64,000 nucleotides of DNA from Flavobacterium pectinovorum (GCF_900142715.1 NZ_FRBX01000005.1:372001-436000), one strand, 5' to 3'. Numbered from the stretch's first letter, positions 45,317-54,530 are shown. Numbers and translations are program-made. The notes: generated by a model from the letters alone, not told the origin.

Positions 45317-46354
45317 TTATTTTAAATATTTTGTAAGTTCGGCGGCAGCCTGAAGAAACAAAGTTTTAGTTTGCGGAATTTCGGCTAAACCATTCAATAA
45401 GCCAAAATCATGAATTACATCATTGTAACGAATTGTTGTTACAACTACTCCTGCATCGCTCAGTTTACGCCCGTAAGCTTCGCCTTCATCTCTTAAAATA
45501 TCATTTTCGGCAACCTGAATCAAAGTTGGTGGCAAACCTTTTAACTGCGCTAAACTAGCTTGTAAAGGCGAAGCGTAAATTTCATTTCTTTTTGATGGAT
45601 CAACATATTGGTCCCACATCCATTGCATCAAAGTGCTGGTTAGAAAGCGCTGTTTTCCATACAATTTATAAGACTCCGTTTCAAAATTTGCATCGGTTAC
45701 GGGCCAGAATAAAATTTGAACTTTAAACAATGGCGTTCCTTTTTCTTTTGCCATTAAAGCACTTGCAGTGGCTAAATTTCCGCCGGCGCTATTACCTACA
45801 ATTCCCAATTTGCTTCCGTCAACATTTATTTCATCTCCATGTGCAGCGATCCATTTTGCTGCTGCATAAACTTCATTTACAGGTTGTGGATATTTAACTT
45901 CTGGCGAAAGTGAATAGTTTACAAAAACACCAACATAACCGGTAAGTACACTTAAATCGCGAACCATACGCTTGTGTGTGGGATAATCACCCAAAACCCA
46001 GCCTCCGCCATGAATGAACATGAAAACGGGTAGTTTTCCTTTTGCTCCTTTTGGGCGAACAATGTTGAGCTTTATTTTATATCCATCGGCAGTAATTTCT
46101 TTTTCAGATTCATCGATTCCTGATAAATCAACTTTAAATGCGTTTTGTGCACCAACAAGTACATTTCGGGCATCGGCAACCGGAAGCGATTCTAATGGTG
46201 CTCCTCCCGAATTTAGTGGTTTCAAAAATTCTTTTACCGCAGGTGTCAAATGCGGATCTGTTGCGTAATCAACTTGTGCATAGCTTTTCATAGTAGTATT
46301 TGCTAAAATAATAAACAGGGTTAATACTATTTTTTGGTAGTCAAAATTCTTCAT
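45317..46354 (-). CDS. Exported alpha/beta-hydrolase, esterase family IV (HSL-like)
   Basis: A 345-residue secreted esterase. A signal peptide ends near KSYAQVDY (about residue 27). The oxyanion-hole motif is FIHGGGWVLGD (about residues 113-123), the nucleophile elbow GNSAGGN, the acid Asp in VAENDILRDEGEAYG and the His in NDVIHDFGLLNG. This is the hormone-sensitive-lipase-like class, acting on short-chain esters or acetylated compounds. The natural substrate is unknown and no polysaccharide locus adjoins it. Confidence 0.88.
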   Translation of the reverse strand: MKNFDYQKIVLTLFIILANTTMKSYAQVDYATDPHLTPAVKEFLKPLNSGGAPLESLPVADARNVLVGAQNAFKVDLSGIDESEKEITADGYKIKLNIVRPKGAKGKLPVFMFIHGGGWVLGDYPTHKRMVRDLSVLTGYVGVFVNYSLSPEVKYPQPVNEVYAAAKWIAAHGDEINVDGSKLGIVGNSAGGNLATASALMAKEKGTPLFKVQILFWPVTDANFETESYKLYGKQRFLTSTLMQWMWDQYVDPSKRNEIYASPLQASLAQLKGLPPTLIQVAENDILRDEGEAYGRKLSDAGVVVTTIRYNDVIHDFGLLNGLAEIPQTKTLFLQAAAELTKYLK

Positions 46355-46603
46355 TATAAAGTGGTTTTAAGATTAATTTTTTATAAGAAACCAATATATA
46401 TGCCACAGCGAAGAAGTGCTGAAAGAGTAGTGATTATGCTTGTTTTTAGCTTATTTGAAGTACTATATTTCGCTAATTTATTTTAGTTTAGTGAAATTTC
46501 GTTAGGAGAAATTGTGAAACAGTAAAATGTAAAAAAGAGAGATTGTGAAGTTGTTTTTCCTGGTGAATTTGTGTAAAAGGTTGCTTTTTTTGCGGTAAAA
46601 TTA

Positions 46604-47008
46604 CTATTCTGAAAAATCGTTAGTAATTTTTTCTTCTGTTGGTCTCAAAAAGATAAGATATATTATAACAAGTATTCCAAATATTAAAAAATCAGGTTTC
46701 AGAATTAATATTATAAAGGCAACACCTTCAAGAATTGCCCAGCGAATAATCGAAGCCGTTTGATAAACAGGTAATTTATCTTCAAGTTTCAAATTTCGAT
46801 CTACTTGTTTTAATTGTGATTTAAATAGAAAATTAGCCATGATAATGGCTAAAAAAGGTATAATAGCAAATACAATCGACGAAGAATCGATAGTGGGAAT
46901 TGTTTTTAATTTTTCAACTGAAATTTCTCCTATTACAAAATAAGCAACTATTAATCCTGCACAAAGTGCAAAATGTATTATCTGGAGAGTTTTGATTTTT
47001 TCGGTCAT
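46604..47008 (-). CDS. Hypothetical four-helix membrane protein
   Basis: A 134-residue inner-membrane protein with about four hydrophobic segments (residues 10-28, 44-62, 85-101 and 104-122) and a charged middle loop (KSQLKQVDRNLKLEDKLP). Similar short proteins occur in Flavobacterium, sometimes loosely called transporters; I would not assign a function. It stands alone with more than 200 bases of gap on each side. Confidence 0.6.
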   Translation of the reverse strand: MTEKIKTLQIIHFALCAGLIVAYFVIGEISVEKLKTIPTIDSSSIVFAIIPFLAIIMANFLFKSQLKQVDRNLKLEDKLPVYQTASIIRWAILEGVAFIILILKPDFLIFGILVIIYLIFLRPTEEKITNDFSE

Positions 47009-47230
47009 TTTGGTTGATTTAAGAGATTGATTTAGTAAGTACTAATATAGAATTAATTATGGTGCAAAATAATCAATTATTAAAAGAGAAAAAACAACAG
47101 GAAATCTTAGGATTTGGCGTGAAAAAAAATCTCGCAAACTCATCAGAATCGCAAAGAAAATAAACTTTGCGCCTTAGCGAATTTGCGAGCAGAAAACCAT
47201 TCGTAGTAAACTTTTGTCTAAACTTTTCGG

Positions 47231-47692
47231 TTAAAAAACAGTAGATTCAATAGAAGGTTTTATAGTTGAATTAATAATGGTCAAAGTAAGTGGATCTTCT
47301 TCTCCGGAAAAGAACGCATCCAGTATTTCCTTAAATATTGGATTTGTATTTTCTGCCAAAGAAAAAAGAGTCATTGACGAACGAAGTTTTCGAGCGTCCA
47401 GATCTCCAAAAATACCATCTGCTGATTTTCTTTTAAAAGTCAATAGCAACTCTGATATTTCTATAAGGTGTTTTCCTAAAATAGGATGTTCTAAAAATGC
47501 AGAAGCCTCTTTTAGATCATTAATGGCATAATAATTTGCAGTATCGCTGGTGCCCAATCCTTTTAATTGAGGAAAAATGAACCACATCCAGTGTGTCTCT
47601 TTTTTTCCTTTTTTGATTTCAGAAAAAGCAGTAAGATAAAGTTTATTTTGTGCATCTAAAAAACGCATTAAATCATTGTTTGAGTAAGCCAT
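47231..47692 (-). CDS. DUF1810 family protein
   Basis: A 153-residue soluble protein with the DUF1810 hallmarks: HWMWFIFPQLKGLGTSDTANYYAI (about residues 32-55), then a helical region with LEHPILGKHLIEI. Function is not established. It lies at the 3' end of a co-directional run with alkB, the exonuclease-GIY-YIG fusion and umuCD-like genes, separated from alkB by 93 bases. Confidence 0.8.
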   Translation of the reverse strand: MAYSNNDLMRFLDAQNKLYLTAFSEIKKGKKETHWMWFIFPQLKGLGTSDTANYYAINDLKEASAFLEHPILGKHLIEISELLLTFKRKSADGIFGDLDARKLRSSMTLFSLAENTNPIFKEILDAFFSGEEDPLTLTIINSTIKPSIESTVF

Positions 47693-47785
47693 TTTGGTAT
47701 TATATATATGAAAAAAAGGGTGCGAAAGTACTAAAAAAAATACGGTATGCCTAATAAAAGGTTCATACTGTGAGTGTTTTAACTT

Positions 47786-48463
47786 TTAGAGGAGGAATTT
47801 TTGTACACTATTTCTAGTGTGAAAATGTTGTACGTTATCTTCTTTTCGATAAATTCTTCTAAAAGTCAAATTGATTCTGGGTAACACATTTCGGGCTGTT
47901 TTGGGAACCTCGTGTTGCCAAAAACTGTTGGTTGTTCCTGCCATTAGCAGAAAAGAACCATGATGTAAAGGAATCTCGACCTGCGGAATATCTTTTCTAA
48001 ATTTATGACGCAGTCTGAACATTCTCGTCTCTCCAAAAGTCACCGAAGCAATAATCGGATTTTGTCCCGTATTGTGTTCTTTATCACTATGCCACCCCAC
48101 GCCATCTTTGCCGTTTCGGTATAAATTGAGTAATACGGCATTAAAATCAAGCTGTGTTTCTTTTTCCACCCGGCTTCTTATTGTCAGCAATTCATAAGTC
48201 CAGTCAAGCCCATTCGGACTTGATCCGTGATTGTCTTTGTCTTCATACCAGGCAATCATTCTTGGTGCAGTATAAGTTTTATCATAGATTTCCATTTCAT
48301 ATTCTCTCCATTTGGTTTGATGAAGCAGTTTTTCATAAAAACGATCAGATTCTTCTTTAGTGAAGAAATTATCAATCAAAATTAGTTCTGTGTCAGGCAG
48401 ATTATATACAATTTTACCACGATTTCCAGTAGTAAATAATTCGGTATCGTTAAATAGTGTCAT
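47786..48463 (-). CDS. alkB: AlkB-type alpha-ketoglutarate-dependent dioxygenase
   Basis: A 225-residue Fe(II)/2-oxoglutarate dioxygenase that repairs alkylated bases by oxidative demethylation. The metal ligands are His and Asp in VGWHSDKEHNTG and a His in SFWQHEVPKT; the 2-oxoglutarate-binding Arg pair is in RINLTFRRIY. The nucleotide-flipping lid region (RMIAWYEDKD) resembles the ALKBH2/3-like bacterial branch. It follows the exonuclease-GIY-YIG gene by 36 bases, so co-expression with other repair functions is likely. Confidence 0.92.
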   Translation of the reverse strand: MTLFNDTELFTTGNRGKIVYNLPDTELILIDNFFTKEESDRFYEKLLHQTKWREYEMEIYDKTYTAPRMIAWYEDKDNHGSSPNGLDWTYELLTIRSRVEKETQLDFNAVLLNLYRNGKDGVGWHSDKEHNTGQNPIIASVTFGETRMFRLRHKFRKDIPQVEIPLHHGSFLLMAGTTNSFWQHEVPKTARNVLPRINLTFRRIYRKEDNVQHFHTRNSVQKFLL

Positions 48464-48499
48464 AAGTCAATGTTTAAGTTTATAGCTCTATTTTAAAAT

Positions 48500-49879
48500 T
48501 TATTTTAAGAAGTGCTTGCTGAAAAAAACTTTCCGTGGATATTTCTCGGCATAAGCATAAATTAAATGTGTTATATATTGATTGCTTTTATAAGGGGTTA
48601 TATAATCTTTTATAGCTGATGGTTCAGTAATTGTAATATCAGATGCTATGTAGCCCATTCCGTAAAAATGTCCATTTTCAACCCAAATAAAACTGCGCTC
48701 ATCTGCCGATCTGCCTTTGTCTATAATAGCAAAAGTGGGTCTGTTACTTAATAAAAATTCAATGGCATTTTCAACCTGATCGTTATGAATCGTCACATCA
48801 GGCAATATTTTAATGTCTTGGTTCGGAAAAAATTCGGCTTCTTCCTGTTTAGAATATTTGCAAAATCGTTGATCGATTTCAAACTGTTCGGCCAGATTTC
48901 GCAATATATTTATTGCGTCATACAGACTATTAAATTCATGAATGCAAACCTGAAATTTGCTTAGTTTTCCAACTGCCAGATATTTGTATCCGCTGCGGGC
49001 TTCATATTGGTAAAGTCCATATTTTGCCTCAAAACGTTTTAATGCTCTGTTGTATGTTGGCCAAAGTGTTTTAATTTCTGTGCATTCTAAGAGCAACGCC
49101 ATTAGTTCGTTGCCACAAACTTCAAAAGAAATACTGTAGATATCGCGTAAGAAGTTTTGCCTTTGCGGATTAATTTTATGTCCACTAAAATGAGAAGCTA
49201 CCCGTTTTTTTAAATTAATTGCTTTTCCAACATAAATAACCTTTTTCATCTGATTATAAAAATAATAAACACCGGGTTTTTCAGGCAATTGATTAAAATC
49301 GTCAGGCGGAAGATTAGGAGGCAAACGTTGATCTTGTGCTGTTTTCTTGATCATTTTCTCGATTTCGCCTTCATAATCCCATTCCAGTAATCGGGAAAAT
49401 AATATTGCTGTCGCATCAGCATCACCGCCGGCACGATGTCGGTTTTCTAAATTTATATCTAATGAATTGCAAAGATTTCCTAAACTGTAAGACGAGAATC
49501 CAGGTCTTATTTTTCTTGCCGCGCGAACGGTGCACAATTTTCTCGCCGTCCACTTAAACCCCGCCTGTTCAAGTTGATGGCGTACGAAAGAATAATCAAA
49601 GTTGACATTATGTGCAACGAAAACGCGATCAGTAAGCATTTCCAGTACTTTCTCTGCAATATCATCAAATATAGGAGCGTTAGCTACCATTTCGTTATTA
49701 ATGCCCGTTAATGCAAAAATCGAAATCGGAATTTCCTTTTCCGGATTAACAAGTGTTTCAAAGCGATCAATTACATTTTTTCCGTCATGAATAATAATGG
49801 CAATTTCTGTAATGCGGCTGCCACTGGCGTTTCCACCGGTGGTTTCGATATCTACTATGGCATATTCCAGCTTTTTCAT
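48500..49879 (-). CDS. Exonuclease (DEDDh) fused to a GIY-YIG (UvrC-N/Cho-like) nuclease
   Basis: A 459-residue two-nuclease fusion. Residues about 5-165 are a DnaQ-like DEDDh exonuclease (IVDIETTGG, VAHNVNFDYSFVRHQL, HRAGGDADATAIL). Residues about 195-275 are a GIY-YIG endonuclease (KPGVYYFYNQMKKVIYVGKAINLKKRV), as in UvrC and Cho. The C-terminal 180 residues have no motif I can name. The arrangement matches proteins annotated as DNA polymerase III epsilon-like with GIY-YIG and suggests incision followed by trimming in excision repair. UvrC itself is not in this window. Confidence 0.88.
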   Translation of the reverse strand: MKKLEYAIVDIETTGGNASGSRITEIAIIIHDGKNVIDRFETLVNPEKEIPISIFALTGINNEMVANAPIFDDIAEKVLEMLTDRVFVAHNVNFDYSFVRHQLEQAGFKWTARKLCTVRAARKIRPGFSSYSLGNLCNSLDINLENRHRAGGDADATAILFSRLLEWDYEGEIEKMIKKTAQDQRLPPNLPPDDFNQLPEKPGVYYFYNQMKKVIYVGKAINLKKRVASHFSGHKINPQRQNFLRDIYSISFEVCGNELMALLLECTEIKTLWPTYNRALKRFEAKYGLYQYEARSGYKYLAVGKLSKFQVCIHEFNSLYDAINILRNLAEQFEIDQRFCKYSKQEEAEFFPNQDIKILPDVTIHNDQVENAIEFLLSNRPTFAIIDKGRSADERSFIWVENGHFYGMGYIASDITITEPSAIKDYITPYKSNQYITHLIYAYAEKYPRKVFFSKHFLK

Positions 49880-49964
49880 CTTTATTATATAACGTGAAAT
49901 CGATTATTTTCTATTATCTTATTAAATTAAAATCTGTGTTAGGTTATCTTTTATTATTAGAATT

Positions 49965-51224
49965 TTAAACTTTAACTGTAATCACATCTTTGAGAGAAGT
50001 AGAAAAATTGGGAGATAATCTGTTCTGCTTCATTTTCCATTGCCGTCCTAAAGACTGCACACCGAATTTGATTTTATTATTACCATAATTTTGGTTCATC
50101 TCATCGATAACCTTCATTAAAGGTCGATGTTTGGGATTTGAAGTTTCGAATAAATTAAGCTGCGTTTCACTATTTGGTGTTAAGCCCATTACAATTACAC
50201 CTGCTTTTTTATAACGATAGCCTTTTTTAAAAATAGCTTTAAATCCTTTTTGGGCAGCTTCATTCAGCTCTATTGTCGAATTGGTTGGAAAATCAGTTGT
50301 GATGGTAATACTTCGCGAATAATGTGATGGCTCGTTCTTTAAAAAACTAGTTTGAATAAAAACAGTTACCATATTGCAATGACAATCCTGACGCCTTAAT
50401 TTCTCTGCACAAGAAGCTGTAAACGTGCTGATTCTTTCTGATATTTCTTCATAAGTAGTATATTTTTTTTCAAAAGATCTCGTAGTGGCAATCATTTTTC
50501 GCTCTGTGGCATCTTCTAATTCCAAAGTTGGTTTCCCTTCTAATTCATGTTTCAATCGAAGTCCTACTACAGACATTTCTTTTCTTACCCAGGCATCCGG
50601 AAATTGGGTAAATTCATAAGCTGTGTTGATTTTTTTTAATTTAAGTCGTTTGGCGTGTTTTCTTCCAATGCCCCAGACATCTTCAATTTTAGTCCACTTT
50701 AATGCTTTAATCCTTTTTTCTTCAGAGTCAATACAATAAACACCTTGCGTACGATCTGCAAATTTTCGGGCAATTTTATTCGCCATTTTTGCCAAAGCTT
50801 TCGTAGGCGCAAAACCTATACTAACCGGAATCCCCGTTCCTTGTGTCACTTCTTTCCGCATTTTTAAACCAAGCACATTTAAATCAAATAAATCATAACC
50901 TGAAAATTTCAGGAAAGCTTCATCAATACTGTAAATTTCGATTTCAGGAGTATAAGTCTGAAGGAGGTTCATTACCCGATTGCTCATATCGCCATATAAC
51001 GGATAATTAGAAGAATAAACAAAAATATTTTTTTCCTTAAAAACAGATTCATACTTAAAAGCAGGAATAGCCATTGGTATACCCAGAGTTCTGGCTTCAT
51101 CAGAACGCGAAATAACACAACCATCATTGTTAGAGAGAATAACGATAGGTTTTCCCCTTAAACGTGGATCAAATACTCTTTGACAAGAAGCATAAAAATT
51201 GTTACAATCAACTAAAGCAAACAT
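49965..51224 (-). CDS. umuC: Y-family DNA polymerase, UmuC-like
   Basis: A 419-residue translesion polymerase. The catalytic acids lie in FALVDCNNFYASCQR and EIYSIDEAFLKF; NNDGCVISRSDEA is typical of UmuC. The helix-hairpin-helix region (IEDVWGIGRKHAKRLK) and little-finger domain follow, and the C-terminal stretch (GVQSLGRQWKMKQNRLSP) fits the DUF4113 tail of chromosomal and mobile UmuC-like proteins. It is preceded by a UmuD-like gene in the same direction, with a 99-base gap filled by an inverted repeat. It should be damage-induced and mutagenic. Confidence 0.93.
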   Translation of the reverse strand: MFALVDCNNFYASCQRVFDPRLRGKPIVILSNNDGCVISRSDEARTLGIPMAIPAFKYESVFKEKNIFVYSSNYPLYGDMSNRVMNLLQTYTPEIEIYSIDEAFLKFSGYDLFDLNVLGLKMRKEVTQGTGIPVSIGFAPTKALAKMANKIARKFADRTQGVYCIDSEEKRIKALKWTKIEDVWGIGRKHAKRLKLKKINTAYEFTQFPDAWVRKEMSVVGLRLKHELEGKPTLELEDATERKMIATTRSFEKKYTTYEEISERISTFTASCAEKLRRQDCHCNMVTVFIQTSFLKNEPSHYSRSITITTDFPTNSTIELNEAAQKGFKAIFKKGYRYKKAGVIVMGLTPNSETQLNLFETSNPKHRPLMKVIDEMNQNYGNNKIKFGVQSLGRQWKMKQNRLSPNFSTSLKDVITVKV

Positions 51225-51252
51225 TTTTAAACGTGTTTTTTATTTCTTATTC

Positions 51253-51318
51253 TGTCAGTCTGAGCAGAGTCAAAGGGCTTCATTGTGTAAAAGGGCTTCG
51301 ACTTCGCTCAGACTGACA
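51253..51318. repeat. Inverted repeat between umuD-like and umuC-like genes
   Basis: TGTCAGTCTGAGC (51253-51265) is matched perfectly by GCTCAGACTGACA (51306-51318). The 40-base interior has a duplicated AGGGCTTC. This is a long-looped palindrome, probably a dispersed genomic repeat. Confidence 0.85.
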
Positions 51319-51323
51319 ACAAC

Positions 51324-51779
51324 TTAAAAAGATTTAATACTATGAATCACAATTCCCCAAATCACAAAATTATTTTCCGGAGTTACTTTTATAGGTTGAT
51401 AATCTTCATTTTCGGCAATAAGCCAGATGATGTCTTTTTCTATTCTGATACGCTTTACAGTAAATTCGCCATCAATTTGGCAAACAGCAATTTTATTGTT
51501 TTGAGGCTCCAGACTTTTATCAATAATCAATAAATCACCATCACTGATACCGGCATTTTTCATAGAATGACCTTTTACCCTTGCAAAATAAGTGGTGTAT
51601 TTATGTTTGATGAATTCTTTGTTGAGATCAATCGATAATTCGATAAAATCATCAGCAGGCGAAGGAAAACCGGCGCTAATACCAACGTCAAAAAATGGCA
51701 AATTTACTTCTGAACTTACATCCGGAATGTAGAATTCTATTGATTTCGTGGTATTTATATTCATCAATTTCATAATCAC
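51324..51779 (-). CDS. umuD: UmuD-like self-cleaving S24 protein
   Basis: A 151-residue S24 peptidase-like protein without a DNA-binding domain. The predicted cleavage site is Ala36-Gly37 (GISAGFPSP), the nucleophile Ser72 (GHSMKNAG) and the general-base Lys109 (FTVKRIR). The spacings of 35 and 37 residues equal those in E. coli UmuD (Gly25, Ser60, Lys97). RecA-stimulated self-cleavage to an active UmuD' that joins the UmuC-like polymerase is therefore expected. Several Met residues near the N terminus leave the start open. A TAATTTTG promoter word lies upstream. Confidence 0.9.
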   Translation of the reverse strand: MIMKLMNINTTKSIEFYIPDVSSEVNLPFFDVGISAGFPSPADDFIELSIDLNKEFIKHKYTTYFARVKGHSMKNAGISDGDLLIIDKSLEPQNNKIAVCQIDGEFTVKRIRIEKDIIWLIAENEDYQPIKVTPENNFVIWGIVIHSIKSF

Positions 51780-51805
51780 TTCAAAAATTTATTTTTTGCA
51801 CATCA

Positions 51806-51813
51806 CAAAATTA
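51806..51813 (-). promoter_or_regulatory. Promoter -7 element of the umuD-like gene
   Basis: Minus-strand TAATTTTG, 27 bases before the umuD-like start codon used here. Confidence 0.5.
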
Positions 51814-51836
51814 GTACAGATGATAACATTTTTTTG

Positions 51837-51844
51837 TATATTTG
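51837..51844 (+). promoter_or_regulatory. Promoter -7 element of the LexA-like regulator
   Basis: TATATTTG matches TAnnTTTG, 27 bases before the ATG at 51871. The two divergent -7 elements are only 23 bases apart, so one bound repressor could shut both. Confidence 0.55.
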
Positions 51845-51870
51845 CTGTTCCAAATTATAACAAATTAATT

Positions 51871-52644
51871 ATGTCCTTATTTTCAGATAATATCAGAGCA
51901 TTGAGGGTTAAGCATAAAATATCGCAGGAGAAATTAGCTGAAAACCTTAGAATTACCCGTGGTAGATACGTTAAATACGAAGACGGAACTTCAGAAGCAC
52001 CGTATGATATTTTAAAGCAGATTGCTTTATATTTTCATATGAGTATCGATTTATTATTGTCTGTCGATATACGTAAAATCAATATAGAAAACTTGATAAA
52101 ATTAGAAGGCAATCGACTTATTTTACCTATACAAGTAGATAGTTTTGGGGAGAATTACATTGAAATTGTATCTCAAAAAGCAAAAGCCGGATATCTTAAC
52201 GGATATGCTGATCCGGAATATATTGAGAGTCTGCAACAAGTTTCGCTGCCGTTTTTAGGTCCGGGAAAACACCGCGGATTTCCTGTAGAAGGAGATTCGA
52301 TGCCTCCACACGAAGACGGTTCTATCATCATTGGTCGTTATGTAGAAAGGCTGGGAGAGGTGATGGATGGCAAAACCTATATCCTGATTACCAAAAATGA
52401 AGGAATGGTTTACAAGCGTCTCAATAAGAATAAAAAGAATAGTTTGGTTCTGGAATCAGACAATCGTTTTTATCCGAATTATGAAGTAAAAGCCTCAGAT
52501 ATTTTAGAAATCTGGGAATACGAATGCAATATCGGACGCAGTGATAAACGACACGAGCAAACAGAATCGCAAAGTATGAAAGATTTGCTTTTGGAGGTAA
52601 AAAGAGAGGTTATGGAGATTAAAAATAATACTTCGAATGCATAA
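51871..52644 (+). CDS. HTH-XRE / S24 LexA-like transcriptional regulator
   Basis: A 257-residue regulator: an XRE helix-turn-helix (residues about 7-62, HKISQEKLAENLRITRGRYVKYE), a linker, and a C-terminal S24 peptidase-like domain. The self-cleavage elements are visible: Ala106-Gly107 (KAKAGYLN), Ser143 (VEGDSMPP) and Lys182 (GMVYKRLN), with LexA/UmuD-like spacing. It is divergent from the umuDC-like genes with a 91-base shared control region, which suggests a damage-sensitive repressor of that cluster. A longer frame from 51748 would run through the opposing gene and promoter, so the ATG at 51871 is chosen. The charged C-terminal tail is unusual for LexA. Confidence 0.88.
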   Translation: MSLFSDNIRALRVKHKISQEKLAENLRITRGRYVKYEDGTSEAPYDILKQIALYFHMSIDLLLSVDIRKINIENLIKLEGNRLILPIQVDSFGENYIEIVSQKAKAGYLNGYADPEYIESLQQVSLPFLGPGKHRGFPVEGDSMPPHEDGSIIIGRYVERLGEVMDGKTYILITKNEGMVYKRLNKNKKNSLVLESDNRFYPNYEVKASDILEIWEYECNIGRSDKRHEQTESQSMKDLLLEVKREVMEIKNNTSNA

Positions 52645-52708
52645 TTTTTTTCGCCACGAATTCACGAATTATTTTAAATCAAAATTCGTGAATTCGTGGC
52701 GAAAAAAA
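52645..52708. terminator. Bidirectional terminator with 26-bp stem
   Basis: A perfect 26-bp inverted repeat (52645-52670 with 52683-52708) around a 12-base loop lies between convergent genes, beginning in a T run and ending in an A run. Confidence 0.92.
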
Positions 52709-52710
52709 AT

Positions 52711-54432
52711 CTAAACTTTCAACGAAAACCAAAACGTACTTCCCAAACCTAAATTACTTTCTACGCCAATTATCCCATTTTGGGCTTCAATAAATTCTTT
52801 GCTAATCGCTAAACCCAATCCCGTTCCTGATTTCTGGCTTCCTGGGATCTGGAAATATTTATCAAAAACTTTGTCTTTATATCTTGCATCAATTCCTTTT
52901 CCGGTATCGATAACCTGAAATACAATCTGATCGTTTTCATTTTTTAATTTGATAAGAATCGTACTTTTTTCAGATGAATACGTAATAGCGTTCGATAAAT
53001 AATTAATCAAAACCCAGCCTGTTTTTTCGCTGTCTGCTTTTACATCCTGCAAGTTTTCATTGGCATCAATTATGAGTTTAATTTGCTTTTGTTCTGCCTG
53101 AACTTTTACCGCTTCAACAGCATAATTTACAATCGCATACGGATTGCTTTTTTCGATATTCAACTGAATATTTCCGGTTTCCAATTGTGATAAGTTGAGT
53201 AATTCCCCTGTAATTTTCAATAACCTTTGGCTATCATCTTTAATACTTTCAACCAATTGTTTCTGGTCGTCGTTCATATCGCCGGTTTTAGCATTTTGAA
53301 GCAATTGCAAACTCAGTTTTATAGACGCAATTGGTGTTTTTAATTCGTGCGAAACCGTGGCAATAAAATTGGTTTTGGCAAAATCTAATTCTTTAAATAA
53401 GGTAATATTTCGCAGAATAATAACATCACCAATATTGATTTCTTTTTCCTCACCCGTTGGTGTTATCGTGATATTGATCGTTTCTTTATCGAAATAACTT
53501 TCTTTTCCATTAGCAAAAATTTTCAAGGGTTTCTTTTTCTGCGAATCAGCATCTAGTTCTTTTAAAATTAAGGAACGCATTAAATCATTCGATAAAGCAA
53601 GGGCAGAAGCCGATTTTCCGATAACATCTTCCAGTTTTAGACCAATGATTTTCAATGCTTCATCATTGGCAAACAAAATAATTCCTTCATTATCCAAACC
53701 AATAATCGGATCGTGCATATTATTAATAAGCGTTTCCAGTCGTTTTTTCTCAAAGAAAAGTTTGTACAAATTACTATTATTATATTCCTGAAGCTTTTGC
53801 GCCATGGTATTAAAAGATTTTGCCAAATCTCCATATTCATTATGATTGGTAAAATGCACACGCTCTGAATAATTTTTATTGGCAATTTCCTTAATACTCA
53901 GCGTTAATTCTTTAATTGGGTTGGCAATGTTATGAGGTAAATTGATCAGCAAATTAAAGGCGATTAAAAAACACAAAGTTCCCACAATGGCAATCCATAA
54001 ATTGGCAGTTTCGGCGGTATGTTTGGCGATATCGCTTTTCTGTTTTATGGCATTCATATTGAGTTTCATGATCTCAAAAATATCCTGTCTGATTTGCATT
54101 TTTAAACTTTCATCAGAACTGTTTTTTTCTAAAAGAGCAAAGTTTTTCTTTAGACTATCGGTACCTTTTTTCTCTCCGGCTTCGGTAACATTTTTCGTTT
54201 GGTTTAAGAGATTTTCTTTAAAAGTAACAATCGCATTTTCTTTATTAGCGTTAATTTCGTCTAATGCCAAAAGCATATTTCTGGAATATTCCAGCGTATT
54301 ATAATTTGCTTTCAAAATATTTTCAGTATCTTTTTTTATAGAAAAAATATAAAAAGCACTTACCAATGTGAGTATAATTATTAATAAAAATAATAACCCA
54401 ACTCCCAGATTCAATTTAGTTTTAATTCTCAT
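52711..54432 (-). CDS. HAMP-PAS sensor histidine kinase of the kdp locus
   Basis: A 573-residue membrane kinase. Helix 1 is near residues 7-29, a periplasmic helical segment follows, helix 2 is near 145-168, then HAMP (ELTLSIKEIANKNYSERV), PAS (INNMHDPIIGLDNEGIILFANDEA), the dimerisation H box (VSHELKTPIASIKLSLQLL) and the ATPase (NYLSNAITYSS, DTGKGID, GTGLGLAISKE). It is last in the kdp run, just after a KdpD fragment that lacks a kinase, so it probably supplies the catalytic half. An upstream ATG at 54447 is possible; the ATG at 54432 starts the basic-plus-hydrophobic signal anchor more naturally. Confidence 0.9.
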   Translation of the reverse strand: MRIKTKLNLGVGLLFLLIIILTLVSAFYIFSIKKDTENILKANYNTLEYSRNMLLALDEINANKENAIVTFKENLLNQTKNVTEAGEKKGTDSLKKNFALLEKNSSDESLKMQIRQDIFEIMKLNMNAIKQKSDIAKHTAETANLWIAIVGTLCFLIAFNLLINLPHNIANPIKELTLSIKEIANKNYSERVHFTNHNEYGDLAKSFNTMAQKLQEYNNSNLYKLFFEKKRLETLINNMHDPIIGLDNEGIILFANDEALKIIGLKLEDVIGKSASALALSNDLMRSLILKELDADSQKKKPLKIFANGKESYFDKETINITITPTGEEKEINIGDVIILRNITLFKELDFAKTNFIATVSHELKTPIASIKLSLQLLQNAKTGDMNDDQKQLVESIKDDSQRLLKITGELLNLSQLETGNIQLNIEKSNPYAIVNYAVEAVKVQAEQKQIKLIIDANENLQDVKADSEKTGWVLINYLSNAITYSSEKSTILIKLKNENDQIVFQVIDTGKGIDARYKDKVFDKYFQIPGSQKSGTGLGLAISKEFIEAQNGIIGVESNLGLGSTFWFSLKV

Positions 54433-54460
54433 GATGTTTAAAAACAAGTTTTTTTATTTG

Positions 54461-54522
54461 AACCATTAAGTAATTAAGTTTCATTAAGTCAAAGCTTAAT
54501 CTTTCTTAATCTCTTAATGGTT
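54461..54522. repeat. Palindromic repeat, kdpD/kinase gap
   Basis: Ends AACCATTAAG and CTTAATGGTT pair, with further ATTAAG/CTTAAT pairing inside. It resembles, along its whole length, the palindrome at 55701-55760. Confidence 0.8.
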
Positions 54523-54530
54523 AAAAAAAT

